Positions 32,880 through 43,880 of a DNA stretch of 64,000 bases are shown in pieces. The stretch's first letter is position 1; every line of letters begins with the position of its first letter. The notes below the pieces were generated by a model that ran no database searches, had not been told where the DNA came from, and saw nothing but the letters and a program-made list of their open reading frames with translations. This DNA is from Stenopsyche tienmushanensis (taxonomy: Eukaryota; Arthropoda; Insecta; Trichoptera; Stenopsychidae), in the NCBI GenBank assembly GCA_008973525.1, contig WACJ01000377.1, forward strand, positions 186,001 to 250,000, read 5' to 3'. A program made the translations under genes and the position numbers.

Positions 32880-33240
32880 TCTGAAAATTTGGCTTTCATT
32901 TAGATTGTACTAAGCCGAAAGTTAAAGCTGGGGGTGCTTTGAGCTCTCAATATTACATTTGGCGAACGTCGCAGTCACTGTTCGCGTTTGAAGGCTACCC
33001 TTTGGCGCAAAGTAAAAATGCAAACCCGGCACACTTACAAAGGCCGATTTCGCTATTCAAACTCAATAACGCTGTATTCTTCCGCAAAAAGCGTTTTGGG
33101 AACAAGCCAGGGTTAATAGCTGCATATCGGCTGGTATTGGTGCAAGTTTATTTCTAGACGGGGCAAAAAGCGCCTGTCGTGCTGTGTTGATGCAATTCAA
33201 TATGTAAACTCTGCTCCAGCTTCATTGAAATAACCTTCGC
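32880..33240. other. G+C-richer island
   Basis: Even base composition and blocks such as GGCGAACGTCGCAGTCACTG; the 72-codon frame at 32939-33157 has no known domain. Candidate conserved non-coding DNA by composition only. Confidence 0.3.
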
Positions 33241-33569
33241 CTTAAATGTCATTTTCCTCGTTTACAAATTTGCATTTAATTTCCAGACATCTAGGCGTAT
33301 AATAAATTTTCTGACCGAAGCTATTGTGTTCCATCAAGGTTGTATTTTGTTCTAAATAACGTGAGAAAACCAACTCGAATCAAACTCATTATTTATACAC
33401 AAAAAAATGCAGCATCATTTCCTGTAATGAGATACGTCGATGTTATTATAAGTACTAAATACACAATCGACTTCCTCATTTATTATCCAATGATGGTGCT
33501 CATCTGACGTGCAGTGAGCAATCTCAACACAATCAATATTTTATTAATGTGGCCGAATGTGTTTTTTTA
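33241..33569. other. A+T-rich spacer
   Basis: Nothing recognised between two G+C-richer islands. Confidence 0.5.
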
Positions 33570-33960
33570 CTTCAGCTCATCAGCGAAGGAGCAATATCAT
33601 AAAAAGGCGAGGTCTTGGGTAGTATTTGATTCCGGGATGATCTGACCGTGGAGATGCTTTCCTCGAAGATGGTAATGAAGGTTCCGGTATTCCGTAACGG
33701 AAGAGTGAATGCGTATTTGTTCCGTTATATTGGCGGAAATCGGCGCGAGTTCCTTCGTGGAAGCGCAATACCTTTCACTTAATTTTGCTTTCAAGATTAT
33801 TGGAAAATCGTTATCGACGCGCCTCTGGCGGCGAGAACGTCAACTCGTCGGCACCGGAAACGACTACTCAACTTTTTATTCGCTTCCGCTTAAATTAGCA
33901 TTTGCATTCCGGAAAAACGCTGGAAAATCCCACTAGAATTATTGAGTGCTGCGAGTATCT
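33570..33960. other. G+C-richer island with open frames on both strands
   Basis: Frames of 62-75 codons occur on both strands because stops are few, not because one frame looks coding. CGACGCGCCTCTGGCGGCG (near 33816) and repeated TTCCGG/CCGGAA motifs give it a regulatory look. No homology recognised. Confidence 0.3.
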
Positions 33961-34355
33961 GAATTCAACGCGAGTTTTCAATCAACCCCAACTTTTCAAA
34001 GCTTTTTTATATCGAAATAAAATTACTCACTTAATAAAATACAATTTTGATGCATACAGCAGTAAAAATAAATGGAAATATGGCGTACACTTTACTAATG
34101 TTATTGCATTTTGATTGAATTATTAGCCATAAAAAGCATTGAATTTTTACTTAAAAACGGACCTGAAAGTGATCGATATTTTAACATTTTTTTATGCACA
34201 AAGTATTAAATATAGAATTTTTATATTTAATACATTGAATAGACGATCTTTATTGAATATAAAAATATTTTTTAAAGTTTGACAAAGTATGGTAGTAGAA
34301 GTTGGGGGGAGTCACGTATATCGGTGCATGAGCAATGATATTGTACACTATGGAA
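33961..34355. other. A+T-rich DNA
   Basis: Nothing recognised. Confidence 0.5.
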
Positions 34356-34937
34356 GTCCTAAGTCCTGAACAAGTGATTTGTAGCAAAAAAATTAAACAT
34401 AGTTTTACTTTGTATAATATTGTGTATAGCTTAGACTACAATTAAAAAGAAATAATGGAAAACAAAAAAATAATGAACGATCAAAAAAAAGTTTGTGTTT
34501 TTACTAACATTTTTTGTAGCTTTTTGTTTATTAAATAAAAACTTTCGAATATTTTTAAATGATTGTAGTCTATACTATGAAGACATTTATAATACATGTG
34601 TTTGCCAAATTTCATAAAGATTGCTCATCTTGGGCGTATGGGAGCACTTCCATGAGCTTGGAAAAAGTAGTTTCGAGAAAAACGCGTTTAAAAGCTCTCT
34701 TCTCCTCAGCTTTGCGAAGTGCAGTTTCTTCTCATCGGCCTATAACTTTGCGAATTTAATTTATATTGACTTGAAATTTACTAAACATATTCTTAAACAT
34801 TGGTTCTTGCCAATAGACGAATAAAAAAAATATTTTTTTTTCATTAATTATTTCAATGAACAAATACAATATTTGTGAATAAAAATGAAAAATAATATAG
34901 AACATTGAGTTCACAGTAAAATTTGAGGACTTAGGTC
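34356..34937. mobile_element. Possible short inverted-repeat element
   Basis: GTCCTAAGTCCTGAA (34356-34370) and, on the minus strand from 34937, GACCTAAGTCCTCAA match at 13 of 15 positions. The interior includes GTTTCGAGAAAAACGCG (about 34671), similar to GAGATAAACGCG in the TTAA element at 46.4 kb. No clear target duplication or coding sequence, so this is tentative. Confidence 0.25.
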
Positions 34938-36009
34938 ATGAATTGATAGCAAATATTTTATAATTTTAGGAATAGATATGGTATAATTTTTGATATAGCA
35001 TTAACTTAAAGCTATAACAACTATTCTGAATAAATTTTAAATAAAAGTCATCATGAACAACAATTTCGATTTAACATGTTCATAAGATATTTAATCGATA
35101 ATATTTACTTATTGATAACAAATATTTACATAAAGATATTTTTATCTTGCTTAAATTTTTCTTCCTGTTATCCTGCCATATACGTATCAGCTATATTCCA
35201 TTAGATATATTTGGATGGAAAAAGAATTTAAATACAGTGATTTTTCATTGTCTTCCATGTGTGATTTGTGTTAGAATATAATTATTTTAATAAGGATATT
35301 TATGATCCTGAACTCTTAAAACAAGAGTTCAGGATCTAATCAGCTATATCAGCACTTGATTTTGAATAGAATTAAATATATGAACAAGCTGCAAAATTAC
35401 TATACATTAATAAAAGCTTTGATACCTTTTTATCTATTTGTCGTCTGTATATCCATGGTAGTGCTTTAAAAATACGATAGAAATCCAGCATACTAACAAT
35501 TGGTAAGAGCAAGATTAAAAATGTATTTTATAAGGGGAACTTTTCTCTCGAATATAGATTTGAGTCCGAAAGTTTATAATAATCCCGTTGTAATCATTTG
35601 TAAGAGTCCAAGAATTACACTGATAAGTTGTTTGAATTTTCTTTCTTAAAAATTTCATCATAAATAATGTCAACAATGAGATCAAAAGGGAAGGAATTAA
35701 TTTATTCAGACTTTGATAAAATACGTTGTTTTCAGTATTGCGTAGAAATTGCAGTATATTCAAGTAAAATGCATATTTTAATACTTTGCCACAATGAAAT
35801 TGATTGCAAAATTTGGCGTATTTATTCATAAAAAATAAAAACAGGTTGCGTATCTTGTGTCTGTGTTTCTTCGGAATAAATAAGTAAGCCTCCACTCTAA
35901 AATTTAACATGATTAATTCATATCGGGCCTACAAATAGGTTTCCACTCGGCAAACACTAAAATTCGTCCTTAATTGAGTGTTAATTAAATAAAGTGAACG
36001 CCTCGCAAA
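34938..36009. other. A+T-rich DNA; 131-codon minus frame not supported
   Basis: The frame at 35515-35910 (minus) is among the longest in the window but is lysine/isoleucine/asparagine/phenylalanine-rich, as random A+T-rich DNA gives, and shows no domain. A hairpin in this stretch is listed separately. Confidence 0.45.
35304..35336. repeat. Perfect inverted repeat (hairpin)
   Basis: GATCCTGAACTCT and AGAGTTCAGGATC pair over 13 bp (14 with the next T-A) around a 5-7 base loop (TAAAACA). It stands alone in A+T-rich DNA without a T-run after it. It could be a small foldback or a protein site; nothing identifies it. Confidence 0.7.
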
Positions 36010-36450
36010 ATAAGTACAGTGATATAATTTAAGCGGGAGCTTTCAGAAGTGGTATTTCCAGAATTGATCCGTAGCGTATGCCTATTGTTTTGCCGCTCGC
36101 TCGAAAAATCACGTGAATCATCATGATGGATGGGTGGAAGTCGAGCTTTACATTTCTGGTAATGTGTAAAATGAGTGCATGGAAATGAAATTTAGGCATA
36201 AAATGAGTGAATAATAAATCCGTTGATGACACCGGAGCTTTTGTCGGTCCACATGCCGGGGGGAATGGTGTTAACTAAAACAATGACGGCGAAAGCTTCC
36301 CACCGGGCCATTGTCCCGCGAATCAGACTGATGGGACCCCTTTGTTGGAAAGCCGGGTTGTAAACCAAATATTTATTTGCATTTTATTGCCGAATAAACA
36401 CATTTGTCCGGATTCATCGATCCGGATGCGAAATTGCGCATATTCAAATC
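36010..36450. other. G+C-richer island, candidate regulatory DNA
   Basis: Blocks such as ACATGCCGGGGGGAATGGTG and CCACCGGGCCATTGTCCCGC, with a CCATTGT Sox-type core. No repeat or coding signature. Interpretation by composition only. Confidence 0.3.
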
Positions 36451-37194
36451 GTAATGATCTCATTAATATTTAAAACACGGAAAGAAGAATTAATTTGGGA
36501 CAAAAGGTGGCAAACAATTCTTCCTTATTTTACGGGAAATGGGCGGAAGATAATTTCTCTGGAGCATTTCCGTAGGGCGAAATCTGTAATATCTTATGAT
36601 GTCATATTTTAACTGTTTTTACATTAAATTGGGTCAAATTCTATCTCGCTGTGATAAATATCATTTTAATTTATCAAAACAAACAAATTTATCTTTCATA
36701 TTTTTCGCTTGGAGTTTTAGATTATAATAAAGAAACCTTTAAGCTATAATTAAGTACAGTTGTCCTTCATATAAAGATGTACTTCTATAACACGATCGAT
36801 GAATTGTTATATATACTTGTATAATACGATTTTGTAGCTTCTATATTTTTTAGGAAAACATTCCTTAATTGTGTATTATCTTCGAGCTTCGTACTACATG
36901 GTGTTTTTATTATATAGAACAACTACTACAATAATTCATTTCATACACTAAAAAATATTAAATTTTATACAAAATCAAATGGGTCAATATTACTGTTTGA
37001 TTTGCAAACGGCTACTGAAAAAGTAACTAATCAACGACTAATGCTGATCTTTAAGGCCTTGATTTTATCTGTAAATATCGATATAAATAGTTCAAATTAG
37101 TGTCAGTCTTTAATAATAATAAAAAAACATGTTTCGTGAACCGTGACTCGATACCAACTGGACGGAAAAGCATTAGACTTATACATTTTGAATA
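36451..37194. other. A+T-rich DNA; possible pogo fragment near 36760
   Basis: CAGTTGTCCTTCATATAAAG and TATAACACGATCGATG near 36758-36800 recall pogo/Tigger termini like the one at 37195, but no inverted partner was found. Confidence 0.35.
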
Positions 37195-37202
37195 CACTCA
37201 GG

Positions 37203-37440
37203 CCTCGTATAACACGGTTATTGATTGTAGTATTGAATTTTTATCTTCATTGATGTATCCTAATATTTTTTCAAATGTTCGACGAATATAATACGCTTTA
37301 ATTATTAAAATTATGCCTTGATCTAAAGGTTGGATTATAGGCGAAGAGTTTGGCGGTTAAAATAATATTTTAATGTTAGGATTTTTTAAATCGAGCGGAT
37401 GTCCTGGTGTATTGTCCAATATCAATAATACTTTAAAATT
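37203..37440 (-). pseudogene. Tigger transposase fragment of the outer element
   Basis: On the minus strand the frame reads FKVLLILDNTPGHPLDLKN, then PPNSSPIIQPLDQGIILIIK, then AYYIRRTFEKILGYI. LDN-x-PGHP carries a catalytic aspartate of the Tigger/CENP-B DDE domain, and PPN...QPLDQG is the block that follows it. One TAA replaces a codon between the two blocks. The N-terminal DNA-binding domain and the first and last catalytic acids are missing. Motif match is strong. Confidence 0.8.
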
Positions 37441-37445
37441 ATGTA

Positions 37446-38319
37446 CACTTGGGGCTGTTTTTATGCAATAGATACGTTCCACGGGGAGTCGTCCGCATAA
37501 TATAAAAAATCCGCATAAAAAACGACTTGAATTACATAGAAAACTGAGGGATAGGTTCCGTTATTTTTAAAAACCGCATAACTTCAAATCAATGGGATGA
37601 AATGTAGCAAAAATCGCATAAAAAAACTTTGCAAAGATTAACCAATATTTTTTTATGCAGTTCGTTATATGGAAACATGCAATTCTTAAGCTCATGCTGT
37701 AATTTGAAAGCTTGTTCAGAATTTGAGTCATGTACAATAAACAGATTGACTAGTTTCTTGTATAATTTTTAAGGGGCAGGAGTTTCTTCCACTTCAATAT
37801 CGTCTTCTGTTTTTTTCCTGCCATATAACATCAAAACAATAATATCATTCGAGGCAGTATCCTCAAGCAATTCATCGGCACCATTTTGATAAAAAGCTTC
37901 TCCAAGTTGATTTTCTAAAATAGTTGATTTCAGCTGACAATGTCTAAGCTTTTATTATTTCGTCATCTGTAACAAATTCGTGCCAAACTGCTTTCCAAAA
38001 AGAATTTGAAGTGTGTGAAGTAATCTGAGATACCACAAATGAAACATTATTTATACAGTCCATGATTGATTTTTTTCCCCAAACTTCAGGCACATTCAAT
38101 GACTCAATCTCTAGTTTCATAATACAATACTTTTTAAAAGTGAAAATGATGCCCTTATCTAGTGGATGAATTAAAAATGTCAAGCTGGATGGAAAAAAAC
38201 TTTTTTTTATGCGCATTCGCATAAAAAAAATAATTGTGCTCTATAGAAAAATGATGAATAGATTCCATTATTTTTGAAAACCGCATAACTTCAAAATCGC
38301 TTAAAAATAGATCTAAGTG
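37446..38319 (-). mobile_element. pogo/Tigger element (inner, nested)
   Basis: Termini CACTTGGGGCTGTTTTTATG (37446) and, on the minus strand, CACTTAGATCTATTTTTAAG (from 38319), flanked by TA on both sides (37444-37445, 38320-38321). Subterminal ATGCGGTTTT and TATGCGAATGCGCATAA blocks match the fragment inside the 40.6-kb element. 874 bp. It is the younger insertion of the pair by position, since it splits the outer copy. Confidence 0.75.
37620..38222 (-). pseudogene. Tigger transposase C-terminus of the inner element
   Basis: The minus-strand frame from 38222 reads LIHPLDKGIIFTFKKYCIMK, then MDCINNVSF and SNSFWKAVWHEFVTDDE, the Tigger block after PPN, where LIQPLDQGVI and a W-K-x-x-W/F-x-x-F-V motif are usual. 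It stops at TAG near 37944; a +1 shift continues with QLGEAFYQNGADELLED and KKTEDDIEVEE, the acidic tail of such proteins, and then decays. The sequence jumps from the element's end region straight into this C-terminus, so the N-terminal and most catalytic parts are deleted. Confidence 0.75.
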
Positions 38320-38360
38320 TATATTATTTCTTTCAAACCGTGTTATACGAGGTCCGAGTG

Positions 38361-39019
38361 TAATTTATTCCTCCCTTTTATTAAAAAAATGTATTTTTAA
38401 ATTAAAAATCATTACAATTAATCAATATGAAATTTTAATACTAAAATAATAACATTATTTATACTTATATTTATATTTGACTTGATTGAATAATAATGAC
38501 TCGTACGAAAAAAATACAAATTTTATACGAACGGATTCTTTAAAAGTTACGTCAAATGTAATTATGATGAAAATGGGAGTAGAGCTTTCAGCATAATTCA
38601 ATATAACATCTATTGAAATCTTCAAAAAGAGTTGAAATGTGTTTCAAAAGACAATTTTATTAAATTAGGAACGTATAAGGACTTTTATATTAATACTTCT
38701 TTCTGTATTCCATCATGAAAAACGATCCTCCATTATTGATAATGAGATTTGATTCGGGCAGATTCAAATTTCAATATGATTTTCTTGATCCAAAATATTC
38801 GATGACTCTTGGAGAATTACTCATTTTTACCCTGTCTAGACTGTTTTGTAAGTATGCTAATGATAATGTATAATTTATGTAAGATAATGATTTCTGTTAT
38901 AACTTGTGCAAATTATTATGGAGAAAATAATTTGGGTATGATAAATTATTATTTGGTAAAAAAGGCAAATAAATTCGCTCGCCGTCATAGAATATTGGAC
39001 TATTTATGAATAGGCAAAT
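38361..39019. other. A+T-rich DNA, nothing recognised
   Basis: No frame, repeat or RNA feature supported. Confidence 0.5.
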
Positions 39020-39480
39020 TTCATGCTAAAATGATAATGCATTCCATGGAACTAATTTCAACAAAGCGTACAAGTCGAGCGACGTCGCCGGGCTTAATGC
39101 TTAGAATTTCAGAATCACAGCTGGAAGTGCAGCTTAATAATTCAGTGCATTTCGTAATGGATGAAGTCCTTTATATAGACTGCATCGTCGCGAGCATTAG
39201 CTGTATTCATCATCACACGTATCTAGTTGAAACAAAATTAATTTATCTATCAATGGCGAGGCCATTTTTGGCACGGGGCTAAAATTGTGGTTGAGATTAA
39301 ATTGGATGCTTCGCAGCGAGATGCATTTTCATTGAATACATGGCGCATATTACTGCAAGTTGCTCGGAGACTTTAAGTGTTTAACCAGCTGGTTATAACT
39401 GGATTTAGCGTTTGCTGTGCCAGTGAAGAAATTGCATGAGCTCCGTGCAATTGAGAAGCAATTTTCATGATTCATGAATT
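39020..39480. other. Island of even composition, candidate conserved DNA
   Basis: An 83-codon plus frame at 39031-39282 (MIMHSMELISTKRTSRATSP at its start) has mixed composition but no known domain, splice context or second exon. The remainder has dense homeodomain-like TAATTA/ATTAAT cores. Either a lone exon or non-coding DNA; I favour non-coding. Confidence 0.3.
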
Positions 39481-40615
39481 TTCATAATTAGCACAGATGA
39501 CTGAAAAAGATAAGAATGCTCATTCCTCGACATAATTTAATTTTTTGCTCCAGTTATTCTTAAAATTCAGATAAAACCACAAAGAGCCTTGCAATAAATT
39601 CAGGTTCGAACTAAAGCTTTATGTAAATCGGTTTGAACTTATAATTGTTTGAATTTGGGATGAGACGAGCGTATGTGAGATGCTAATATTATCAAGATTC
39701 GAGCGTTGAGATGACAATAACAAATTTATTCTGTGGTTTAAATGCAAAGATTTCACATACGCTTTGATTTTGTAAATGGATGAACAACGTCACAAAATGC
39801 AATGGAAATTTCTTTGAAATATGTGCTTTTATAGACATTCCATTTATTACCATTATCTTCTACGTGTGCTAATTAACAAGGATAAGGCTATTTTTAACTA
39901 GGATATTTTTATTGGATTTCTATCTGAAATTCGTATTAATTTGTGGTATGCTTATACATTTTCGAAAGAGTGATCCAGAAGTATCAATATTCATATGAAA
40001 ATAAAACCATCCAGATGCATCCTGCTGAAATTTAACTTAAGGATTTCCAAAGTAGAAATTATGACAGTCAAGAATTTAACTCATACATTCATATTAAATA
40101 TATTTTTTTAAAGAAATGTTCACCCAGACAGTATATGATGTGGGTTCAACTTCCGTTGAAGCGAATTGGATTTAGGAGATTCCATTTTTAGATTACATCA
40201 ATTCGTGACAGATGTGATTTTTCATAAATCAATTTAGTATACGAATTTCATCGAGAAAATCAACTATGGAATATTAAACAGTATGAAGATAAATAAAGTA
40301 AATTTATTTTAAACACTATCAATTCTTTGATTTTACAAATACTAACTATAATATATAATAAATCAAAATTTCTGTTAATGAAAGACCATTTTTAGAGCTT
40401 TATTAATCGTTTCAGACTTTATTTTTCTGCTCCAAGAAATTAGAGCAAATCTGAATTGAGACGATCTATCAAAAATCTCCCAAATTTGGTTGAAATGGGG
40501 AAAAAATCCAAAAAATGAATTTAAACCAAAATAAATATGATTATAAATTCTTGCTTTTAAAGACAACTATTCCATTATTAGTTTCAGATAGTCAATTTGC
40601 TCCATTGAATATTAA
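39481..40615. other. A+T-rich DNA, nothing recognised
   Basis: No supported feature up to the TTAA of the next element. Confidence 0.5.
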
Positions 40616-41339
40616 CCCTTTGCACTCGAGAACCTCTTTTGCGCGGCAAACCAGCAACTCGAGACGTTTCGCAGCATGTTTAGCAAATTTCTTATCCCTT
40701 AACTTAAAATAATTACACACACAAATTAAAATATAAATGTATAAAACTTTTATATTTTAATATCTCATACACTTGGGTCTGTTTTTATGCGATTTTCAAA
40801 AATAATAGAACTTATCCCTCATTCTTCTATAGAGGATAAAGCTTTTTTTATGCGAATGCGCATAAAAAAAACTAAAATGAACACTAGTGCAAGTTACAAC
40901 CAAATGTATGACGAATAAATGTATGCTGCCTAATAACGATAATTTGTACGATTATCGAGTAAAATAGATTTTAATAAAGCAATTCTAAGATAAATATGTA
41001 ATGTTTTTATTTATATGAATTTTCTATAAACTTTTTTAATGCGATTTTTGGTACATACTATCGCAATGATTTGAAGTTATGCGATTTTTAAAAAAAATGT
41101 AACCTATCAGTCAGTTTTCTATGTAGTTCAAGTTCTCGTAAAAATCGTTTTACAGAAGTAAACTACTGTCGATTTATTGCTGAATTTGTTTTTTTTATTT
41201 GTCCTGGTAAATGCTTCCTATTTGTCAAGATAGTTCTTGTCAGGTAGCATTTCAATTTCAATATTTTTTCAGCCAAGACAAATCTTGTATCCGCATCAAA
41301 CCAAGCGGTGAGCGAGAGTCACCTCTCGAGTGCGAAGGA
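40616..41339. mobile_element. piggyBac-like element, copy 2, with nested pogo fragment
   Basis: TTAA at 40612-40615 and 41340-41343. Arms CCCTTTGCACTCGAGAACCT (left) and, inward from the right, TCCTTCGCACTCGAGAGGTG then ACTCTCGCTCACCGCTTGG match those of the copy at 16438-16876 in inverted orientation. The extra length is explained by a pogo-type insertion at a TA after ATTTTAATATCTCA. No transposase. Confidence 0.75.
40770..41155. mobile_element. pogo/Tigger fragment inside the piggyBac-like element
   Basis: It begins CACTTGGGTCTGTTTTTATG after TA (40768-40769), matching the inner pogo terminus at 37446, and then follows the opposite end of that element (TTTTCAAAAATAATAGAACT, ATGCGAATGCGCATAAAAAA). 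From about 41030 it matches its other subterminal region in reverse (GATTTGAAGTTATGCGATTT, CAGTTTTCTATGTA). The right terminus is eroded, so the end is approximate. Confidence 0.6.
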
Positions 41340-41343
41340 TTAA

Positions 41344-42229
41344 TATCTCATGGATCTTATAAATATTGCAGGCTTAGTTTCACGACTCGTTCGTCTCAGT
41401 GGTTGTCGGGGTAATTATTAAAAAATAATAGGCTTTGTAATTTGTCCATTATTTGTGTTAATATTATGTGACTTGTGTTTGTAATTAGATGTGGCTTTAT
41501 TAATCGAGCTTTTTTTTCTTAATGTTAAGGGTGAAATTTCAAGCCATTAAACTGACAAATGAGCAATCAAATGCTTAAAAGTAATTGGTAAAGTACTAAT
41601 AATGTGTTATGGTAATGTTTTAAATCGCTCAAATATAGTAAACTATTATTCACAATCAGGATTTGAACTTAATGTTTTGGTCAGTTATAGAGAAACCAGA
41701 TCTATCAGTCTTTGAAACATGCATTAAACGATCATTTCTATAAAACAATGGACGTATTTCTACTGCATATAAAATATAAAAAATAATATTATTTATATAT
41801 TTATTATAATGTGTTGAATATTTAATAAATAAATATATACGCTGCAACTTGCTTGATAGTCATGTAATTATTAAAAAGGATTTTTTTTACTCTCATTTTA
41901 GGTCATTTTATTTGTGACTGCCAAAGCCATTCTTTCGCCGAGTTATTTGAAAGTCGATCTATAAGTTCTTAAGCATCCTCTGAAAGCAATATATCTCAAA
42001 AGCTCCCAGCTTTCCGACAATGAATTCTCGCTTGATGAGAGCTGATCTCTCCTGTTCTATCTTGCCTTAATTTCTTGAGTGCATTTCCACGTCTCTTATA
42101 CCTTTGAGTTTATAAGACCGTGAAATGAAAATGAAAAATTGCATTGCGCAAAATTGACAATGGACAAAATTGAATTGGCTGTCAATGCCAAAAAAAAATT
42201 TTGTAACCCAAAATCATGTAATTTTGGGC
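41344..42229. other. A+T-rich DNA, nothing recognised
   Basis: No supported feature. Confidence 0.5.
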
Positions 42230-42560
42230 ACGTTCCATAGATTGTCGCGCCGTTTCAAAATCGCCCGATAAAAAAACGCCGGCTTTGGTCTTTTTATTGG
42301 TCACGTATTGTGGCGAAGTCGAATTCGTCCGCTTTGTTTAACAATTACAATTACCAATAAGAAATCTGCAAAAGGCAAGCGAGTGGCCGACACGCCTCGT
42401 TGTTGCCATTGTCGTACAACATTGATATCTGATCACAACAATGATGCAAGCAAACCTTCTATTCGATATATACGTGACCTGCTTTGAGGAAGTCTAAAAA
42501 TCGCAATCGAAGCATACATCTAGTCTCTGTGTTCTCATATACTTTCTGGATCGATTCGAA
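42230..42560. other. G+C-richer island, candidate regulatory DNA
   Basis: ATTGTCGCGCCG, CGCCCGATAAAAAAACGCCG, a CCATTGT core and ACAATTACAATTACC suggest factor sites, but no coding or repeat signature is present. Interpretation by motif look only. Confidence 0.3.
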
Positions 42561-43574
42561 ATAATTCTCGATGATTGACTCGGAAATGCCATATGAGTAC
42601 TCCTAGATCGTTTTGTAAGTCTTTTCAGTTACGCCTGGTAGTAGTTCTATTGCCAAAATGCGGAGAAAGCTTAAACGATTATGTGTAATCCATAATGGTC
42701 GCGCTACTAGAGACAAGAGACTATAGGAGCTTAGATGAAATCCGTTAAATTTATATATTACCCATCTGAAATGACCTATAAAATTTCTCAAACTGTGATA
42801 TTAAGATAAGAAATTTGCTATAAAATTCGACCTGATTATTTTGTGCATATAAGGCGAAATCTCCTCGGTAAAATATTTATTTATATTTTTTTGCTTTTTG
42901 TATACTAAACACTATTCATATTTAATTTGTAATGACGCATATGAAATACAATAGTTCATAAATACAATATTCACCCAATTTTCCATTCATGAAAATCACT
43001 TTGCTAAGAGATCATGATAATTTTAGCAATAAAGAAAAACGACTGTAATAACAAAAGATAAATCTAAAGCCCAGATCACATAAAAGAGAGTAAAGTGTAC
43101 CATTTCTAGCCGAAGACGCCTTAGCAGAGGATCTTATGATTCTTGACCAACTGCAATACACTTTGCTCCGAGCACAAAAGCCTTAAATAAAGTTCAATTT
43201 ATATATTTAATTATGTAACAATATTTGAATAAATCCTTTATGGAATCGATTGCATACTGCTGCATATCATTGCTCTTCATTAATATTGATTCATTCCTAT
43301 CTCATTGGCAGCCTACCAATTTCTTCCTTATGCAATTTTGCTTCCTTAAGGAGCCTTATAAAGAGCGTAACATTCGCAGACTTAAAAAATGTTAAAGTAA
43401 CTTGTACAAAAAGCCAAAAATACTAGAAATGATTTATGTCAATGCTGTTATGCTATGACTTTGTTTGAAGTATTTGAAATTGAATGAAATTTTTGTAATG
43501 TAGCATCGATAATTAACAGAATCCAGATTGAGGAAAAAAATCATCATATCAACAAATTTGAGTGACTGAAAGAA
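42561..43574. other. A+T-rich DNA, nothing recognised
   Basis: The 62-codon minus frame at 42603-42791 shows no motif. Confidence 0.5.
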
Positions 43575-43880
43575 CACTCAAACCTCTTTTTGTGCGATTT
43601 CGAAGTTATGCGGTTTTTTTTAAGAATTAAGATTTTTTTACATCATAAAGAGTACGTATCGAGATATTTTGGATAAAATAGGAAATAAATCATCAACACT
43701 AACCGAAATTTGGTAAAAAACTATAATTATGCGATTTTGGACATAATTTATATAGCTGTTTCAAAGTTATGCGGATTTTAAATTCAATGGAACGCGTCTT
43801 CACTTTTTCTATGCAAGTCATAGCTTTTTTTGTGCGATTTTCTGCAGAACGCATCTACCGCACAAAAAAAGGTTTAAGTG
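43575..43880. mobile_element. Short pogo/Tigger-type element (MITE)
   Basis: 306 bp with termini CACTCAAACCTCTTTTTGTG and, read inward from the right, CACTTAAACCTTTTTTTGTG, followed by TA. It is the deletion-derived short form of the 5359-6114 element: both share GTTATGCG, GGAAAT(A)AATCATCAACAC, TAGCTGTTTCAAAGTTATGC and ATCTACCGCACAAAAAAAGG. No coding sequence. Confidence 0.65.

Larger units (their letters stand above)
37195..38360 (-). mobile_element. pogo/Tigger element (outer), interrupted by a second one
   Basis: Termini CACTCAGGCCTCGTATAACA (37195) and, on the minus strand from 38360, CACTCGGACCTCGTATAACA match over about 25 bp with few changes; TA flanks both (37193-37194, 38361-38362). 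At 37446-38319 another pogo element with different termini is inserted at a TA. Without it the outer unit is about 290 bp: one terminal repeat, a transposase fragment and the other terminal repeat. Known of the family: CENP-B/Tigger-type elements duplicate TA on insertion. Confidence 0.8.

Noticed and set aside
35515..35910. 131-codon minus-strand open frame
   Set aside because: Composition (K, N, I, F, L) is what A+T-rich DNA yields. No domain, signal or splice context; one frame of this size is expected by chance in 64 kb.
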